64,000 nt of DNA from Brachynemurus nebulosus (taxonomy: Eukaryota > Arthropoda > Insecta > Neuroptera > Myrmeleontidae). A model generated the notes under the pieces. The model worked only from the letters and a program-made list of their open reading frames with translations, had not been told where the DNA came from and did not search any database. Position 1 is the first letter of the stretch; every line of letters begins with the position of its first letter. The translations under genes and the position numbers were made by a program. This document shows positions 46,377 through 58,013 of the stretch, in pieces. Where the stretch lies: contig JAPWDM010000012.1 in assembly GCA_035578155.1 (NCBI GenBank), positions 17,457,619-17,521,618 of the forward strand, given 5' to 3'.

Positions 46377-47573
46377 GGGTTGTCAACTGTCCCGATTTTA
46401 GGCCTATGCATCCCGCGTCCCGACAACAGTAGTGGTGGAACGCTAATTGTCCCGATTTTTAACTACTACAATTTTTTTTACATTTTTAGTCCCGCCAGTC
46501 TCGTTATTGTTGTTTCCAAATTATCGCGCTTGCATGTCATGACGGCCAAAGAAGTAAGTATATTTGCTGTACCTACTGATAAAGTGTACTCTGCCTACTG
46601 ATTTATAACTTATACAGCTTACAGTGTTGCCAGATTAACACATCAAAATTCCTCCCAACATTAAAATCCCTCCAAAAAATGGCAGAAATTATTTGACGTA
46701 CATGAAATACGTAAGCGGCGTTCAAGTAGCCTAAAAATGATCAATGCCAAAGACGGTCAACTTTATGAAAAATGTTTTTCTCCAAAAATAATACAGTTGA
46801 TAAGCAAAAAAAAAAATTAAAAATCTAAAAATTAAAAAAACTTGATTTTTAATTTAATAAAATAAAATAAAGAATAGTATGTTGTGCAATAAGTGCGGGA
46901 AATTGTAGATTGCCCACGAAAGCGAAGTTGAGCGCACAAACGTAGTGAGTGCGCTCATTCGCTTGAGTGGGCAATCAACAATCCCGCACGAGTTGCACAT
47001 ACTATTTTTTATTACGAATTTGACATACATTTTTCTATTATTATTACTATTTTTGACATTTTTATTACTTTTTAAAATAATATTTTTAAGTATTCGTCTT
47101 TTTTTTTCTGAATTAATTATTGTTTAAATTACTTTGTTGGTGGTTTCTATAGAAATGATTATGAAATATTTATTAAATGAAAATTCAAGAGACGGCTTTG
47201 CGTGTTTTATTGTCAATTTGCGTATGGAAAGTTACTTTCCGCACGCAAAAAAGTATGTGGGAAGAGTATAGTGGGCAAGTAGCTATTTTGCGTACAGAAA
47301 TGTGCGCGCCAAGTTAGTACTTCTTCCGCATGAGTAATAAATAAAAATATTATTGTAATATTATCTTCAAGAAACTGTTTTGTTTAAAGGTTTGTAAGAT
47401 CATGGTTTAAATATGTATATAGCTGTTAGTAACAAATAATAAAAATAAAAATAAAATCTTTCCTACTGGCTGATTAGAAACGTTTGTTTTTTTAACATTC
47501 CCGATTTTACTTGTCCCGTCCCGATTTTTTTCCCATTAAATCCCGAAATATTCATTGATAGAATTGGCAACCC
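46377..47573. mobile_element. TA-flanked element with TCCCGATTTT repeats, family M
   Basis: TA at 46375-46376 and 47574-47575. Ends GGGTTGTCAACTGTCCCGAT and the complement of GGGTTGCCAATTC. GTCCCGATTTT or close variants recur near both ends (about 46389, 46449, 47502, 47515) with shorter CCCG pieces between. No 8-bp TSD was found, so TA is the better reading. 1197 bp, no transposase. It contains a hairpin at 46873-47008. Confidence 0.65.
46873..47008. repeat. GC-richer hairpin inside family M
   Basis: Arms of about 60 bp: AATAGTATGTTGTGCAATAA, GTGCGGGAAATTG, GATTGCCCAC at the left; GTGGGCAATC, AATCCCGCAC, TTGCACATACTATT at the right. The tip holds GCGCACAAACGTAGTGAGTG and GCGCTCATTCGC. May be a separate foldback insertion. 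Confidence 0.8.
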
Positions 47574-47575
47574 TA

Positions 47576-48147
47576 CGCTAATTCAAATCATATCAATAAA
47601 GCTTGCATTAAAAAAAGGAAATTGTTTAATTTAGTGACATCATCAAGGTTACTAATATTTATGATGATTTTTCTTTTTTGGGTTGAAGAATAATTTTCTT
47701 TTTCGTTTTGACCGCTACCCAAAGTGACTCTCATCACTTTGGGTAGCTGTCAAAATGAAAAAGAAAAGTTACTAATATTTTTTAATAACAGAATGATGAA
47801 ATTGGAAATGAATTATAGGTTTTTGAAGTCGTTTGTTTCATTTTTACCAAAATTTGGCGCATAGGACAACTAGAAAAAAATCTTCTGTTGAATAAATCGC
47901 ATTGATAAATGGAATTTGGGAATTTTAGAGCAAAAATTAAAAAGTTCACACCCAGATTAGATACTCTAATTCAGTCAAGCATCCTAATTCAAATCATTTC
48001 AATAAGGCTTGATTTGGGAAATAGGGATTTTTTTTAATTTCGTGATGCCATCAAGTTTACTAAAATTTTTCAGTGTCTTAAAAGCCGTTAATGGAATAAA
48101 CAGACTGATGAAACTAGAAGAGAATTATAGGTTTTCAGAGTAGTTCT
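47576..48147. other. Unassigned stretch with a precise hairpin
   Basis: AT-rich. Phrases CTAATTCAAATCAT and AATAAGGCTTG occur twice (about 47578 and 47983), so a diverged direct repeat of about 400 bp period is likely. Confidence 0.45.
47694..47767. repeat. 34-bp stem hairpin with 6-nt loop
   Basis: Left arm 47694-47727 ends GACCGCTACCCAAAGTGA; loop CTCTCA; right arm 47734-47767 starts TCACTTTGGGTAGCTGTC. As RNA from the plus strand the stem would have 34 positions with one G-U and one C-U. GTTACTAATATTT occurs on both sides (about 47648 and 47768). Could be a minimal foldback element or a small-RNA-type precursor; the sequence alone does not decide. Confidence 0.85.
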
Positions 48148-48600
48148 TTTAACGTAGTTCCTCTGAGATAGTCAGGTATATCTCAGCGAAAAAATTTTCG
48201 TGTATCAAAAATTAAATAATGCATTAATATTATTTAGTTATTATATTTGTATACCACTTGTTTTTTTTTAATTTTCGCGCGTTTATGTTGTAGCAATATA
48301 AAAGCATTGTTGAAAAAGTGTTGTAAAAGCACTGCAAAAGGTTGTTTATAAATTATATTTCAAAATATGGTTTGCAATTTGTATTTTATAACATATTAAA
48401 TTTTTATCAAATTCCATTGATACGTTTTCATTTTATTCAAAAAAAAAAAAAAAATCGAGTTTTCCCATTAGAGCCCGTGTTAAAATTACAAAACTTTGAA
48501 ACCGTTTTTCTCAAAATTGGGGCAGTCAATTTTAACCGGAATAGGCTCGTAATTATTGGTGTTCGATTAAATAGCTATCTATAGAGAAGTTTCATTAAAA
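48148..48600. repeat. Dispersed repeat F, copy 2
   Basis: Matches 6812-7290 in the same orientation from TTAACGTAGTTCCTC to CAATTTTAACCGGAATAGGC. Not preceded by repeat G. Confidence 0.65.
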
Positions 48601-49033
48601 TCCTTTGAAAGAATCCTTTTACCGACCAACAACCTTAATGTTTATTTAGTTACATTTTTAAACTTACTTCTAGATACACTTGTGCAGCGGAGAAAATTTT
48701 TTTACCTTTTCTTTTTTTAAAGAGGCTTTTATTTCCTTCCTCCCGAAATTATTAGGTTACTCCCCACACCTAGTTTTTATTACGAGTATTAAATATCAAT
48801 TTAAAACTTTACCAATAACTTATACTTTGAACATACACAGTCAACAGACAATTTATAGTAAATTAAAGCTTATTAAGCATCCAAGCTACCGTACAGAAAA
48901 GTCTTCCTTAGAGTCATGTTTACAATATTTTGGGTAGTCACTATCCACTCACCCTAGAGTAGCTACCCATCAGAAAGAGAAGTGATATGTAAAGAACGGA
49001 ATTATATGCACAGAAATATTAAAAAATATACTA
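48601..49033. other. Unassigned stretch
   Basis: An 85-codon plus frame at 48680-48937 has no recognisable motif. Confidence 0.4.
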
Positions 49034-49197
49034 CTTGTCTATGAGACGACGATCTCTAATAGCAGGACGAAGGGAAGAGGAGAATTGACACGAACTGTTA
49101 TACTAAAAAGAGACAGACGGAATACATATTATGCTAAAAAGAGACAGATCACAATGAAGGCAACGACGGCGTCAGAGATCATCGTCTCATAGACAAG
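49034..49197. repeat. Small inverted-repeat element, 164 bp
   Basis: CTTGTCTATGAGACGACGAT at the left and the complement of CTTGTCTATGAGACGATGAT at the right, continuing CTCT; TIRs about 25 bp with one mismatch. Inside, CTAAAAAGAGACAGA occurs twice. TSD not settled. Confidence 0.75.
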
Positions 49198-49246
49198 TTG
49201 TACTATTATTAGATATGCATAATACGTGGTAAAGTGGAATTTTTAA

Positions 49247-49512
49247 CCCTAGAACGACAAGTCGGTGTCATACATGACACTTACGTTTTTTTTTTTCGGC
49301 GCTGTAACTTTTGATAATGTAGAAGTTTACAATAATGTAATAAATTTCTTTTTTGGTAATAATTGGAAAATCATCTGGACAGATAGACGTTGACACTGAC
49401 ATCAATTAATATCGATTTGAGCTGAAATTAATTAAAAAAAAAAAAATAGAAAAAGAAATAGGTGTCGTGGATGACACTCACTTGCTAAATTATGAGCCTT
49501 GTCGTTCTAGGG
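49247..49512. mobile_element. piggyBac-like MITE with TTAA target
   Basis: TTAA at 49243-49246 and 49513-49516. TIRs CCCTAGAACGACAAG at both ends, the CCCTAGAA-type start being typical of piggyBac. Inside the TIRs, GTGTCATACATGACACT and GTGTCGTGGATGACACT form subterminal repeats. 266 bp, non-coding. Confidence 0.92.
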
Positions 49513-49603
49513 TTAAAACTGTTACAAAATGCTTTTGAATGTTTCTGAAGTTCTTGAAATTATATATGATCAATTTTTTAGACCTGTAATTTAAGATATA
49601 TAC

Positions 49604-50003
49604 TAGGGATGTTATGGATATCCGTAATCGTAACCGAAACTACCGGGTATCCGAAATAATTAATTATCCGTAACCGAAACCGTATCCGAAAATAAAAGTT
49701 TCGAATTTGTTTCGGATACTGACAGACAAAAGCCATTGGAAAACGGAGTTAAATCGAAGAAAAGTTTTGCTTCATGTACTTCTTTTGATAGATTTTTGTT
49801 CATCCGTGTTTGGCGTTCACTTTTTTTGATACAATTTTCCCCGTTTTCCTAAAAAAAAAAGTGTTCACTAAAAGCAATTATCCGTAACCGTAACCGTATC
49901 CGAAACATTATCCGATATTATTATATATCCGTAATCGAAACCGAAACCGAACAAAATGTTTTTAAATATCCGTATCCGAAATCTCATATCCATAACATCC
50001 CTA
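49604..50003. mobile_element. hAT MITE with iterated CCGTAACCGAAACC motif, exact TSD
   Basis: ATATATAC flanks the element exactly (49596-49603 and 50004-50011). Ends TAGGGATGTTATGGATAT and the complement of TAGGGATGTTATGGATATG. The interior is largely copies of ATCCGTAACCGAAACC and variants, clustered at 49618-49690 and 49878-49985. 400 bp. The 8-bp TSD and (T/C)AGGGATG end fit hAT. Confidence 0.9.
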
Positions 50004-50011
50004 ATATATAC

Positions 50012-50359
50012 ATCTTAAAAAGTAAAAAATTTGTAAAAAAAAAAAATATGCATATTTATACAAAAATATTTGAGTATAAAAACTACAGCGCTCAAGATGG
50101 ACAAATATGTCAGTTTTTTTAAAGAAAAATAATTTTTTTTAATACTGTGCTTGATTTTTTTAAAGCGGGTACTTATTACGTCTATTTACCAGTAATAACT
50201 CTACTATCAAACATCACTTTATTTTGAAATTTTCGAAAAAATATCATAAAAATTGCTTCTTATGCTGCTTCTCGGATAATTATTGAAAACTATTCCATTT
50301 TAAGACATTTTTAAGGTAAAATAACCAGACGTATGGCTTTTATAAAACAAATTCAAGTT
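50012..50359. other. Unassigned stretch
   Basis: AT-rich spacer; nothing recognisable. Confidence 0.4.
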
Positions 50360-52433
50360 TTGTAATATATTTTTTGCACGATCGTGTATTTTCATGCATT
50401 TACCGAGGCTGTTGACAATGCTGGTAAGTTACATTTCCCGAACGTTTGTTTATATCCATGGAAACCAAAAAATAACAGTGCGGTAAGTGAAATAGATGCG
50501 TGGTAAGCAAATAGGAGTGTGGTAAGTTAAATTAGCTCAAAAACGATTGTACTTATTTATTTATTTATATTGAAATTAAAAGTACAATTTGAACAATTAG
50601 GAAAATAAATCGATTAATATGACAATTTTCACTAGTTTGCACATTATTATTATTATTATTATTATTAGCATTTTTAGTCTTCATATTTTATTGACATTTC
50701 AAAAGGTCGTTCAGTCGTTAAAATTTTCTGTGGTTTCATAATCTTCTTTTCATTTTACAAGAGTAAATTTGCAGCCAAAAATAAAATGCTTTCATCAATT
50801 TCATTATTCTCACTAATATTATAGTTTAACAAACTATTTTCCTCAATTTTTTTAATAAAAAATTCAAAAAAAATATTCACGCCGCGCCGATGAAATATTG
50901 ACACTTAATTTTTTATTTACAAATATATGTAGTTCAGTTGTCACTACATATTTATTCATGGCATTCTATGTCATAACATAGAATAGTATTTTACAATATA
51001 AGTTCGGTAAGTTGCTTTTACTGATCGAGAAAATGTTGCGAAAACGAGACCCGCAGGGTCGAGTTTTTGCAATTTTCGATTTATCGATTAATCGCAATTC
51101 GAATAAGCAATTAATCGATTTATTTTCCTAATTGTTCAAATTGTACTTTTAATTTCAATATAAATAAATAAATACAATCGTTTTTGAGCTAATTTAACTT
51201 ACCACACTCCTATTTGCTTACCACGCATCTATTTCACTTACCGCACTGTTATTTTTTGGTTTCCATGGATATAAACAAACGTTCGGGAAATGTAACTTAC
51301 CAGCATTGTCAACAGTCTCGGTAAATGCATGAAAATACACGATCGTGCAAAAATATAAATTTCATCTATATTATCCGAATTTTATTTTTTATTTAATATA
51401 TTTTTATTCATTAATTATTTTAAATCGATCGTGCAAAAAATATTATACAATACACGATGCGTTAAGTGCCTTTACTGATCTCGAAAATTGCAAAAACTCG
51501 AACCTGCGGGTCTCGTTTTCGCAACATTTTCTCGATCAGTAAAAGCAACTTACCGAACTTATATTGTAAAATAATATTTTGCACGATCCTGTATTTCCAT
51601 GCATTTACCGAGGCTGTTGACAATGCTGGTAAGTTACATTTCCCGAACGTTTGTTTATATCCATGGAAACCAAAAAATAAGAGTGTAGTAAGTAAAATAG
51701 ATGCTCGATAAGTGAATAGGAGTGCGGTAAGTGAAATTAGCTCGAAAATGATTGTAATTATTTATTTATTTTGAAATTAAAAGAACAATTTGGACAGTTA
51801 GGAAAATTAATCGATTATTATGAAAATTTTCACTAGTTTGCACATTATTATTATTATTGTTGCCATTCGTCTTCATATTTTATTGACATTTCAAAAGATT
51901 GTTCAATGATTAAAATTTTCTGTGGTTTTCATAATCTTCCTTCCATTTTACGAGAATAAATTTGCAGCCAAAATTAAAATGCTTCATCAATTTCATTATT
52001 CTCACTAATATTACAGTTTAACAAACTATTTTTCTCATTTTTTTTTTTTAATAGAAAATTCAACAAAATATTTACGCCAATTAAATATTGACATTTAGTT
52101 TTTTATTTACAAATTTACTTGTCAATTGCCGCTACAAAGATTGGTATTATAGCTACTATAAAAATTTATAATATTTATTCATAGCATTCTATGTGATAAC
52201 ATAGAAATATAAATTTCACGTACATTATCCGAATATTATTTTTTATTTACTATATTTTTATTCTTTAATTATTTTAAATCGATCGTGTAAAAAATATTAT
52301 ACAATACACGATGCGTTAAGTGCCTTTACTGATCTCGAGAAATTGTAACAACTCGACCCTGCGGGTCTCGTTTTCGCAACATTTTCTCGATCGGTAAAAG
52401 CAGCTTACCGAACTTATATTGTAAAATACTATT
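50360..52433. mobile_element. Composite foldback, family H
   Basis: Built from direct and inverted copies of one unit. The end TTTACCGAGGCTGTTGACAA, with GGTAAGTTACATTTCCCG and CCATGGAAACCAAAAAATAA, is direct at about 50398, inverted at about 51180-51335, and direct again at 51600. The other end, CTCGATCGGTAAAAGCA and CTTACCGAACTTATATTG, is at about 51000-51080 (inverted), 51478-51570 and 52322-52430. The motif GGTAAGTGAAATAG and variants recurs at least eight times. Unit H2 (about 51578-52433) looks near complete; H1 is truncated and joined to an inverted piece. No protein. The splice-donor-like look of GGTAAGT is probably coincidental. Confidence 0.75.
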
Positions 52434-53087
52434 CCATTCATTTATAATAGTAAGGCGTCCTGATAAATTGTCAAATAATCACTTGGTATAGATGGCTCCA
52501 GTTTCAGTTCAGTGAATACTGATAAATATTGATCGAAATGCAAATTCCACTCTCTAGTTATAACTTCTCTCTAACTGATATACACCCTGCAATCTATCGT
52601 ACATAAGTGTATTGTTTAATGTAATTACTTCATAACTAAATTAATTACGTTTCATATTTAATTAGAAACCGTTTTACTAGTCATTATAACAATCAGTGTA
52701 TACCGACATGACAATCAGTATATTCGAGCATATCGAGGGTACCAACATCGAAGCAAACAATAATAAAGTTCTTAAACGACATAATGCAAAAGTTTTATAG
52801 TTAGGCAATCAATGAAGTTAGACGGTATGGTTAGTAATTTAACATGTTCAAAAATTGTCCAAGTGTGAGTTGAATACACATTAATTCAGGGTCCCGTAGT
52901 CAGTAGTACGTTCAGTAGTCAGTACTTTCAGAAAAAAATATATGAAATTTAGTATGTTTTTTGGTATATGGATTTAATAAGGTTTCTTGCAGATGTCTAT
53001 TGATTACGTGATAATTTAGTCCTCTATAACTTTTAATTATAGTAGAAATAATTCCAGTTAAAACTTCTTAGTAAATGCTATTATCTG
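52434..53087. other. Unassigned stretch
   Basis: AT-rich; GTAGTCAGTAGTACG and TAGTCAGTACTTTC near 52895-52930 recall the TAGTGTCAGTCAC motif of the next element but lie outside its ends. Confidence 0.4.
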
Positions 53088-53089
53088 TA

Positions 53090-53947
53090 GGGAAATTCCA
53101 TGGAAAAGCCTCCATAATTGAAAAAAATAAATAATTGTTATTGGTAGTAAAAATACGTTAATATGATGGCAACACTATAGTACTTTAAGCTCCCAAAATT
53201 TCAATAAAAGTTTGTTTTTAGTTTTTTAGAAATAGTGTAATTTTCAATGTTTTGTCGTAAGTATAAGCTAATAGTGTATTTTATAGTGGTGTTTTAATTA
53301 AATTTTCACGGCAAGTATTTAGAATTATTATAATCCTAATTGAATCCTTAACGGGAATAGAATTTATTATAAATTTACAGATTTTGAAAAATCTTAAGAA
53401 ATTTTGTCTTTTAGGTAATAAATAATAAAAATAAGTACATTTTTGTACCTTTAAAATTATTTTAAAGTTCCTATTTTATGTCCCATAGTGTCAGTTTCTA
53501 GGATTTCATTTAAAAATACTACTTATTTGCAATCCAAAGTGATGGTAGTGTCAGTCACGTTTTGATCTGTAGTGTCAGTCACGAATTATTTTTCTAAAAA
53601 AATAAAGTCTTTCATTTTATCATTTTCCAATAATCTGTTTCATATACTTCGGTTAAATATACAATTTAAAATTATAACGTCTGTACAGAAGAAGATTTTC
53701 GAAGTTTAAAAACACTCTCGAAAGCGACTTCCTTTTGCATGTAGTGTCAGTGACATTTACATTTTATTAAATAAATCATATTTCACAACTTTATTTGTGC
53801 ACACTTTTTATTACAGAGGGATAATTGGGGTATCAACTATAAAACCATGCTAAAATTGAAACTGTAAACATAGTGATATTCGTAATATAAGGCAAAATAA
53901 AACGTAAATTGTGTCAAATGTAGAGTCAGTCACATATGGAATTGCCC
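53090..53947. mobile_element. Element with iterated TAGTGTCAGTCAC motif
   Basis: Ends GGGAAATTCCATGGA and the complement of GGGCAATTCCATATG. TGTA stands on both sides (53086-53089 and 53948-53951), so the TSD is TA or TGTA. TAGTGTCAGTCAC or close variants occur at about 53487, 53547, 53569, 53740 and 53921. 858 bp, non-coding; superfamily not assigned. Confidence 0.6.
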
Positions 53948-53957
53948 TGTAGTCTTT

Positions 53958-54083
53958 TTAGCGAATTTCCAGAAAGAATTCTGGAAATTCAGCTATTATG
54001 GTGTTAGCCATAGTCGAAGTTCAGCCCGAAAATATGGCAGAAATTTGTTTTGAGGTCCCTAGAGCTCAAAAATAACATTCACT

Positions 54084-54173
<90 letters not shown>

Positions 54174-54510
54174 TTATGTATTTATGTGTCAGCACGATAG
54201 CGCTTCAGGAAAAACTGCTAGTTTTACGAAATTTGGTGACAACGTTGGAAGTCCAAAAATCTTGGATGAGTTCTTCAGCCAAAAACGTCGGCGCTCAGGA
54301 ACATGGTTTTTTGAGCATTTTTCGTGAAAATGAGTTTTTGGCCAAAATTTGCTATAATTTAAAAGATTTTGTCAAATTTTTTTACACCATTGCAAAGACG
54401 GGAAAAAACGACATAAAAAAGGTTTTGGAACTATTATTCTAGGTTAGCTAGTTTTTGAGAAAATAAGAAAAAAAAAGTCAATTTATTTTCTATAATTTTA
54501 GTGTGTTTAC
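53958..54510 (-). mobile_element. Family A MITE, copy A3
   Basis: TTAGCGAATTTCCAG at the left, (AT)n core at 54089-54161, then GACAACGTTGGAAGTCC, AAAATGAGTTTTTGGCC. Closest to A2. The 88-codon frame right of the core is shared in part with A2 only because the copies are similar. Confidence 0.75.
54089..54161. repeat. (AT)n microsatellite in A3
   Basis: About 36 AT units. Confidence 0.95.
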
Positions 54511-54655
54511 AACTATGTTGTATGTGTATAATCATATAATGTGTATGTATGTATATAACTCACTATAACTGCAATAGTATACGTATATCTATGTATGTGA
54601 ATGTATTTGTACCTCTAATATACATATTTTTCAAATAAGTACATCACTGTTGACA

Positions 54656-54769
54656 GTTTTAGCGAATGGAATTCGCTATTACAGCCACTGTCATGACGCG
54701 ACTTGAGCCCGGGACTATGGCAGAAATTTGTTTTGAGGTCCCTAGAAACCGAAAAAAATAGTCACTAAA

Positions 54770-54856
<87 letters not shown>

Positions 54857-55202
54857 CGTGTGTGTGTCCGCGCGATAATTCTCGAACGAAATGTCTTACG
54901 TTTATGAAATTTGGTGAAAATATTGGAAGTCCCAAACCGTTGGACGAGTTCGTTAACCAGACACAACCGATGCCTGGAACATGTCTTTTTTAGCAATTTT
55001 CGTGAAAAAAATTAACTTTTTGCCAAAATTTCCTCTTATTCAAAAATTTTTGTAAAATTTTTTTACACTATTGGAAAGAGGAGAAAAAATCACATAAAAA
55101 AGGTCTTCAAACTATTATGCTATGTCAACTAGTTTCCAAGAAAAACTAACTTTTATAAACGGAAATTCGCTATGTTATGCAGGATGCTGCGACAGGGGTA
55201 TT
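54656..55202 (-). mobile_element. Family A MITE, copy A4
   Basis: TTTTAGCGAATGGAATTCGC at the left, GAGCCCGGGACTATGGCAG, (AT)n at 54774-54842 followed by a GTGTGTGTGTG extension, then CCCAAACCGTTGGACGAGTT and the end GGATGCTGCGACAGGGGTA. Reverse complement of A1, to which it is closest. It lies only about 150 bp from A3 in the same orientation. Confidence 0.78.
54774..54853. repeat. (AT)n-(GT)n compound microsatellite in A4
   Basis: About 34 AT units passing into GT units. Confidence 0.93.
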
Positions 55203-55379
55203 TTAGATTTTTGAGATCCAAAATTAAATAGTTATTACTGTTATTATAGGTTCAACATTTCGAAAAAGAGCCTTAAAAATTCAGCATGTATAGTTAAATG
55301 AATCTCAACTTCTGAACAATGAATCTCGACGGGACGTGGGGACAAACAGAAAAATTTTTCAAAAAGTACAGTCGACCTG

Positions 55380-55505
55380 TAAAAATAAAAAATAAAAATT
55401 TCCGCACTTTTGTCCGGGTCTCTTATCAATGATCCTGGGTCCACTTTTCGAATCCGGGCCCATGGACTACAGGCTCAACCACTCCCTCTCGCTGGCCTTG
55501 TCCAC
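55380..55505. mobile_element. hAT-like fragment, repeat N copy 2
   Basis: TTTGTCCGGGTCTC, CGGGCCCATGGAC and CTCTCGCTGGCC correspond in order to the inverted copy at 28626-28790. Confidence 0.45.
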
Positions 55506-55764
55506 ATGATAGGGTATTTAAAATTATTTCTGTAGTTATTTGTGAACAATGAAAATTTTATCCATTTCTCAGCTTTTCCCTTAACGATTAACACTTGAAT
55601 TTTCATTTACCGATTGACACAGTTCTATAAATTCCGATTATTGTTTGGCTTAAAGTATTTTTAATCCTTTGGAACTTACAGGAACACTTATCTTGCTATC
55701 ATTAGGAACTAGAAGGACTGAATGACAAATTTTCCAAGAAGTTTTTCATGAAAAAAAAGAGAAC

Positions 55765-56010
55765 AAAAATTACAGTACACGTATTTTATTGAATTTTGAT
55801 ACCCTACTCAATGCTCTTAGGGAACATTTCGTCACATTCCAGATTATCCCCGTCTATTTATAATTGGGCCACCACATTCTATCTCAGTACTAAATTTCAA
55901 ATTTTCACATCTCTCAAATTTTCAGAGAGTTTCTGAACAAATCACCTATGACAGACGGACACCAAAGTGATTCTATAAGTCTTCCATTTTCCCAATTTCA
56001 GTACGACAAT
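55765..56010. repeat. Dispersed repeat O, copy 2
   Basis: Inverted relative to 44015-44170: GATACCCTACTCAATGCTC, GGGAACATTTCG, CCAGATTATCCCC, GACGGACACCAAAGTG, TTTTCCCAATTTC. Confidence 0.5.
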
Positions 56011-56383
56011 TTCAAAAACGAGTATGTTTTACTGTATTTTTACAGTATTGTGCTTAGTGTGGTCCACAAGGATTACATTTAACTGGACCTGGAGAAGCGC
56101 CTGGAGAATTCAATTTTAACACAAAATTTCATTCCTTCCTTCAAACAATTCTATTTTTTGTTTTGTTTCTTTAACGCAAATTTCAAGCTATCCAACTTCT
56201 GTAGACGTACCAACAAAGTCATATTTCATCATTTCAGACATTTTACACGGGACACGATGAAAATAAGTTGTCCCAACCCAATAACGGAGATAACTTACAG
56301 ATAACAAACAAAATTTACGATTACCAACTAATAATTATTATTCTGCTACTATGATTGTTTTAACTCTTCCTACATAATATATA

Positions 56384-57472
56384 GGGTTGACCGGGGTAAT
56401 TGTGAATTGGGGCAATTGTGAACGGCGCCTATCATTTCTAAATAACATTAATATTGTCAAAAATCAACTCTTAATATGCTTTTCTGTCCTTTCTTAATAT
56501 GCTATTAAAATTTCATAACAATTCTCCAAGTATTAGTATCTTTTTTTTATTTTGAAAAATCCCTTGAAAAATTTTATGTATCTTACTTCGACCAATCCTC
56601 AAAAAAATTTTTTTTTTAAATACATTTTCTTTTTTTAAAAGGTAAGAAATGGTTAAAAGTACTTTTAAAGAAGTGGTCTAAGCCCCGAGAGGGTTCCTTA
56701 TTAATTGCTAAAGAAATTGGACAATTTATCACCAATTCACAATTACCCCATGATTTTAAAATTGTGGGTAACTGTGAACGTCATTCACAAATGCCTCCAT
56801 TCGATCAAAAATTTCAGTACTGTTCTTTTCAGAGTTGAAAATGTTGATGAAGGTGCTGGTGTCCTTATTGTACAAGTTTCCGTTGTACAAACAATACAAA
56901 AAAAAAATTGTTTTTTTATTCATGTAAACTAAATTGTATTTCCTTGAAAAAGTCTTATTTTCCTTGTTTTTGTGTGAATACATGGAATTTTTTGATTTTT
57001 TATATGATAAAATGACAAAATATCATCAAAATATCACTTTTAGCTTGTAATAAATTTGTTCCTACAATTTTTGTTATTTTTCTTTAATCTTGATTTTTTG
57101 TAGAAATTTGAGGTATGCGTAACTTGCATTAAACAAAGAGAAATTGTGACCGCTAAAGTATGATGAAAAATTTGAAAGTGGAGTAAATGTGAAGAATTTG
57201 AGCTGGGCTTTACTCTGACGTACCACACTTCTCTTGTAATTCATTCTGAATAATTTTTCTGGCGGCATTCACCATTACCCCGAAATTCATAAGATTTGCA
57301 AAACCGCACCGGGGAAATGTGAATGGCTTATAAAATTTTTGTTTTTCATACGAATTTGCTCGAAATTTATGTGGTGCATCCTGAATAATGTGATATATAA
57401 AATAAAAAATACTTAAAACAACGCTTTTATCTCAACTCATGAAAATCCATTCACAATTACCCCGATCAACCC
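56384..57472. mobile_element. TA-flanked pogo-like element, family P5
   Basis: TA at 56382-56383 and 57473-57474. Ends GGGTTGACCGGGGTAATTGT and the complement of GGGTTGATCGGGGTAATTGT, both followed by GAAT. GGGGTAATTGTGAA and variants recur at about 56395, 56410, 56738, 56763, 57266, 57310 and 57450. A weak frame with FRVENVDEGAGVLIVQV near 56820-56885 resembles the tail of some Tigger-like transposases, where an acidic segment precedes a VLVKF-type strand; this is a low-confidence remnant. 1089 bp in all. Confidence 0.8.
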
Positions 57473-57474
57473 TA

Positions 57475-58005
57475 CATCACAAATTTTACATGCAATAATC
57501 TTTCTATTATATTCGGTGCCATAGGTAATAGTTACCGTAGGATCTCGTTTGTTTAGTTTATCATTTCATATTATTAGTTGTTGTACGTACAAAGATGGAG
57601 TTGAAACTGTTGTTGAGGCGATGTTTGTTGCATTTGCGTTTGTTGACCTCATCAGCTCAGCTCAGCTCAGCACAGCTCACAAACAAGAGCAGCATGGATA
57701 GATGTCTCCAACATGGCCAACTAATAACAGCAGTGGTAATGACATCAAACTAACTTCTTGTTTAAATCACCTTCCATGTTACGTACATATATATACGCTT
57801 ACCTTTACCTAATACCTACCTATTCAAGGTATATATACGAGTAGATACTTAACCAGGTATACATATATGAAGACATTTATGTGTGTTAGATTTTATTTAC
57901 ATATAGGTACAATCCCTCACAAAATTATGTCTCCGGTACGATATGTCTAGAATAGTCTCCCAAAGTTTTAAGTCAATTGGAGTAAAAGTCTGGGTGAGAG
58001 AGCCT
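57475..58005. other. Unassigned stretch with a pentamer repeat
   Basis: Contains CAGCTCAGCTCAGCTCAGCA (about 57652-57671). The ORF at 57595-57753 lies across it. Confidence 0.45.
57595..57753 (+). CDS. Small ORF, 52 codons, doubtful
   Basis: ATG to TAA; begins MELKLLLRRCLLHLRLLTSS, a Leu/Arg-rich stretch that looks like a signal peptide, followed by a Ser-Ala-Gln part encoded by the CAGCT repeat, then MDRCLQHGQLITAVV. It is less AT-biased than its neighbours. No known family. It may be a 5-prime exon or untranslated leader of a gene outside the window, or pure chance. Confidence 0.15.
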   Translation: MELKLLLRRCLLHLRLLTSSAQLSSAQLTNKSSMDRCLQHGQLITAVVMTSN

Positions 58006-58013
58006 TTGGGAAT

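Noticed and set aside
50360..52433. Array of splice donors (GGTAAGT) implying exons
   Set aside because: The motif recurs in both orientations within a foldback element without intervening coding frames; better explained as subterminal repeats.
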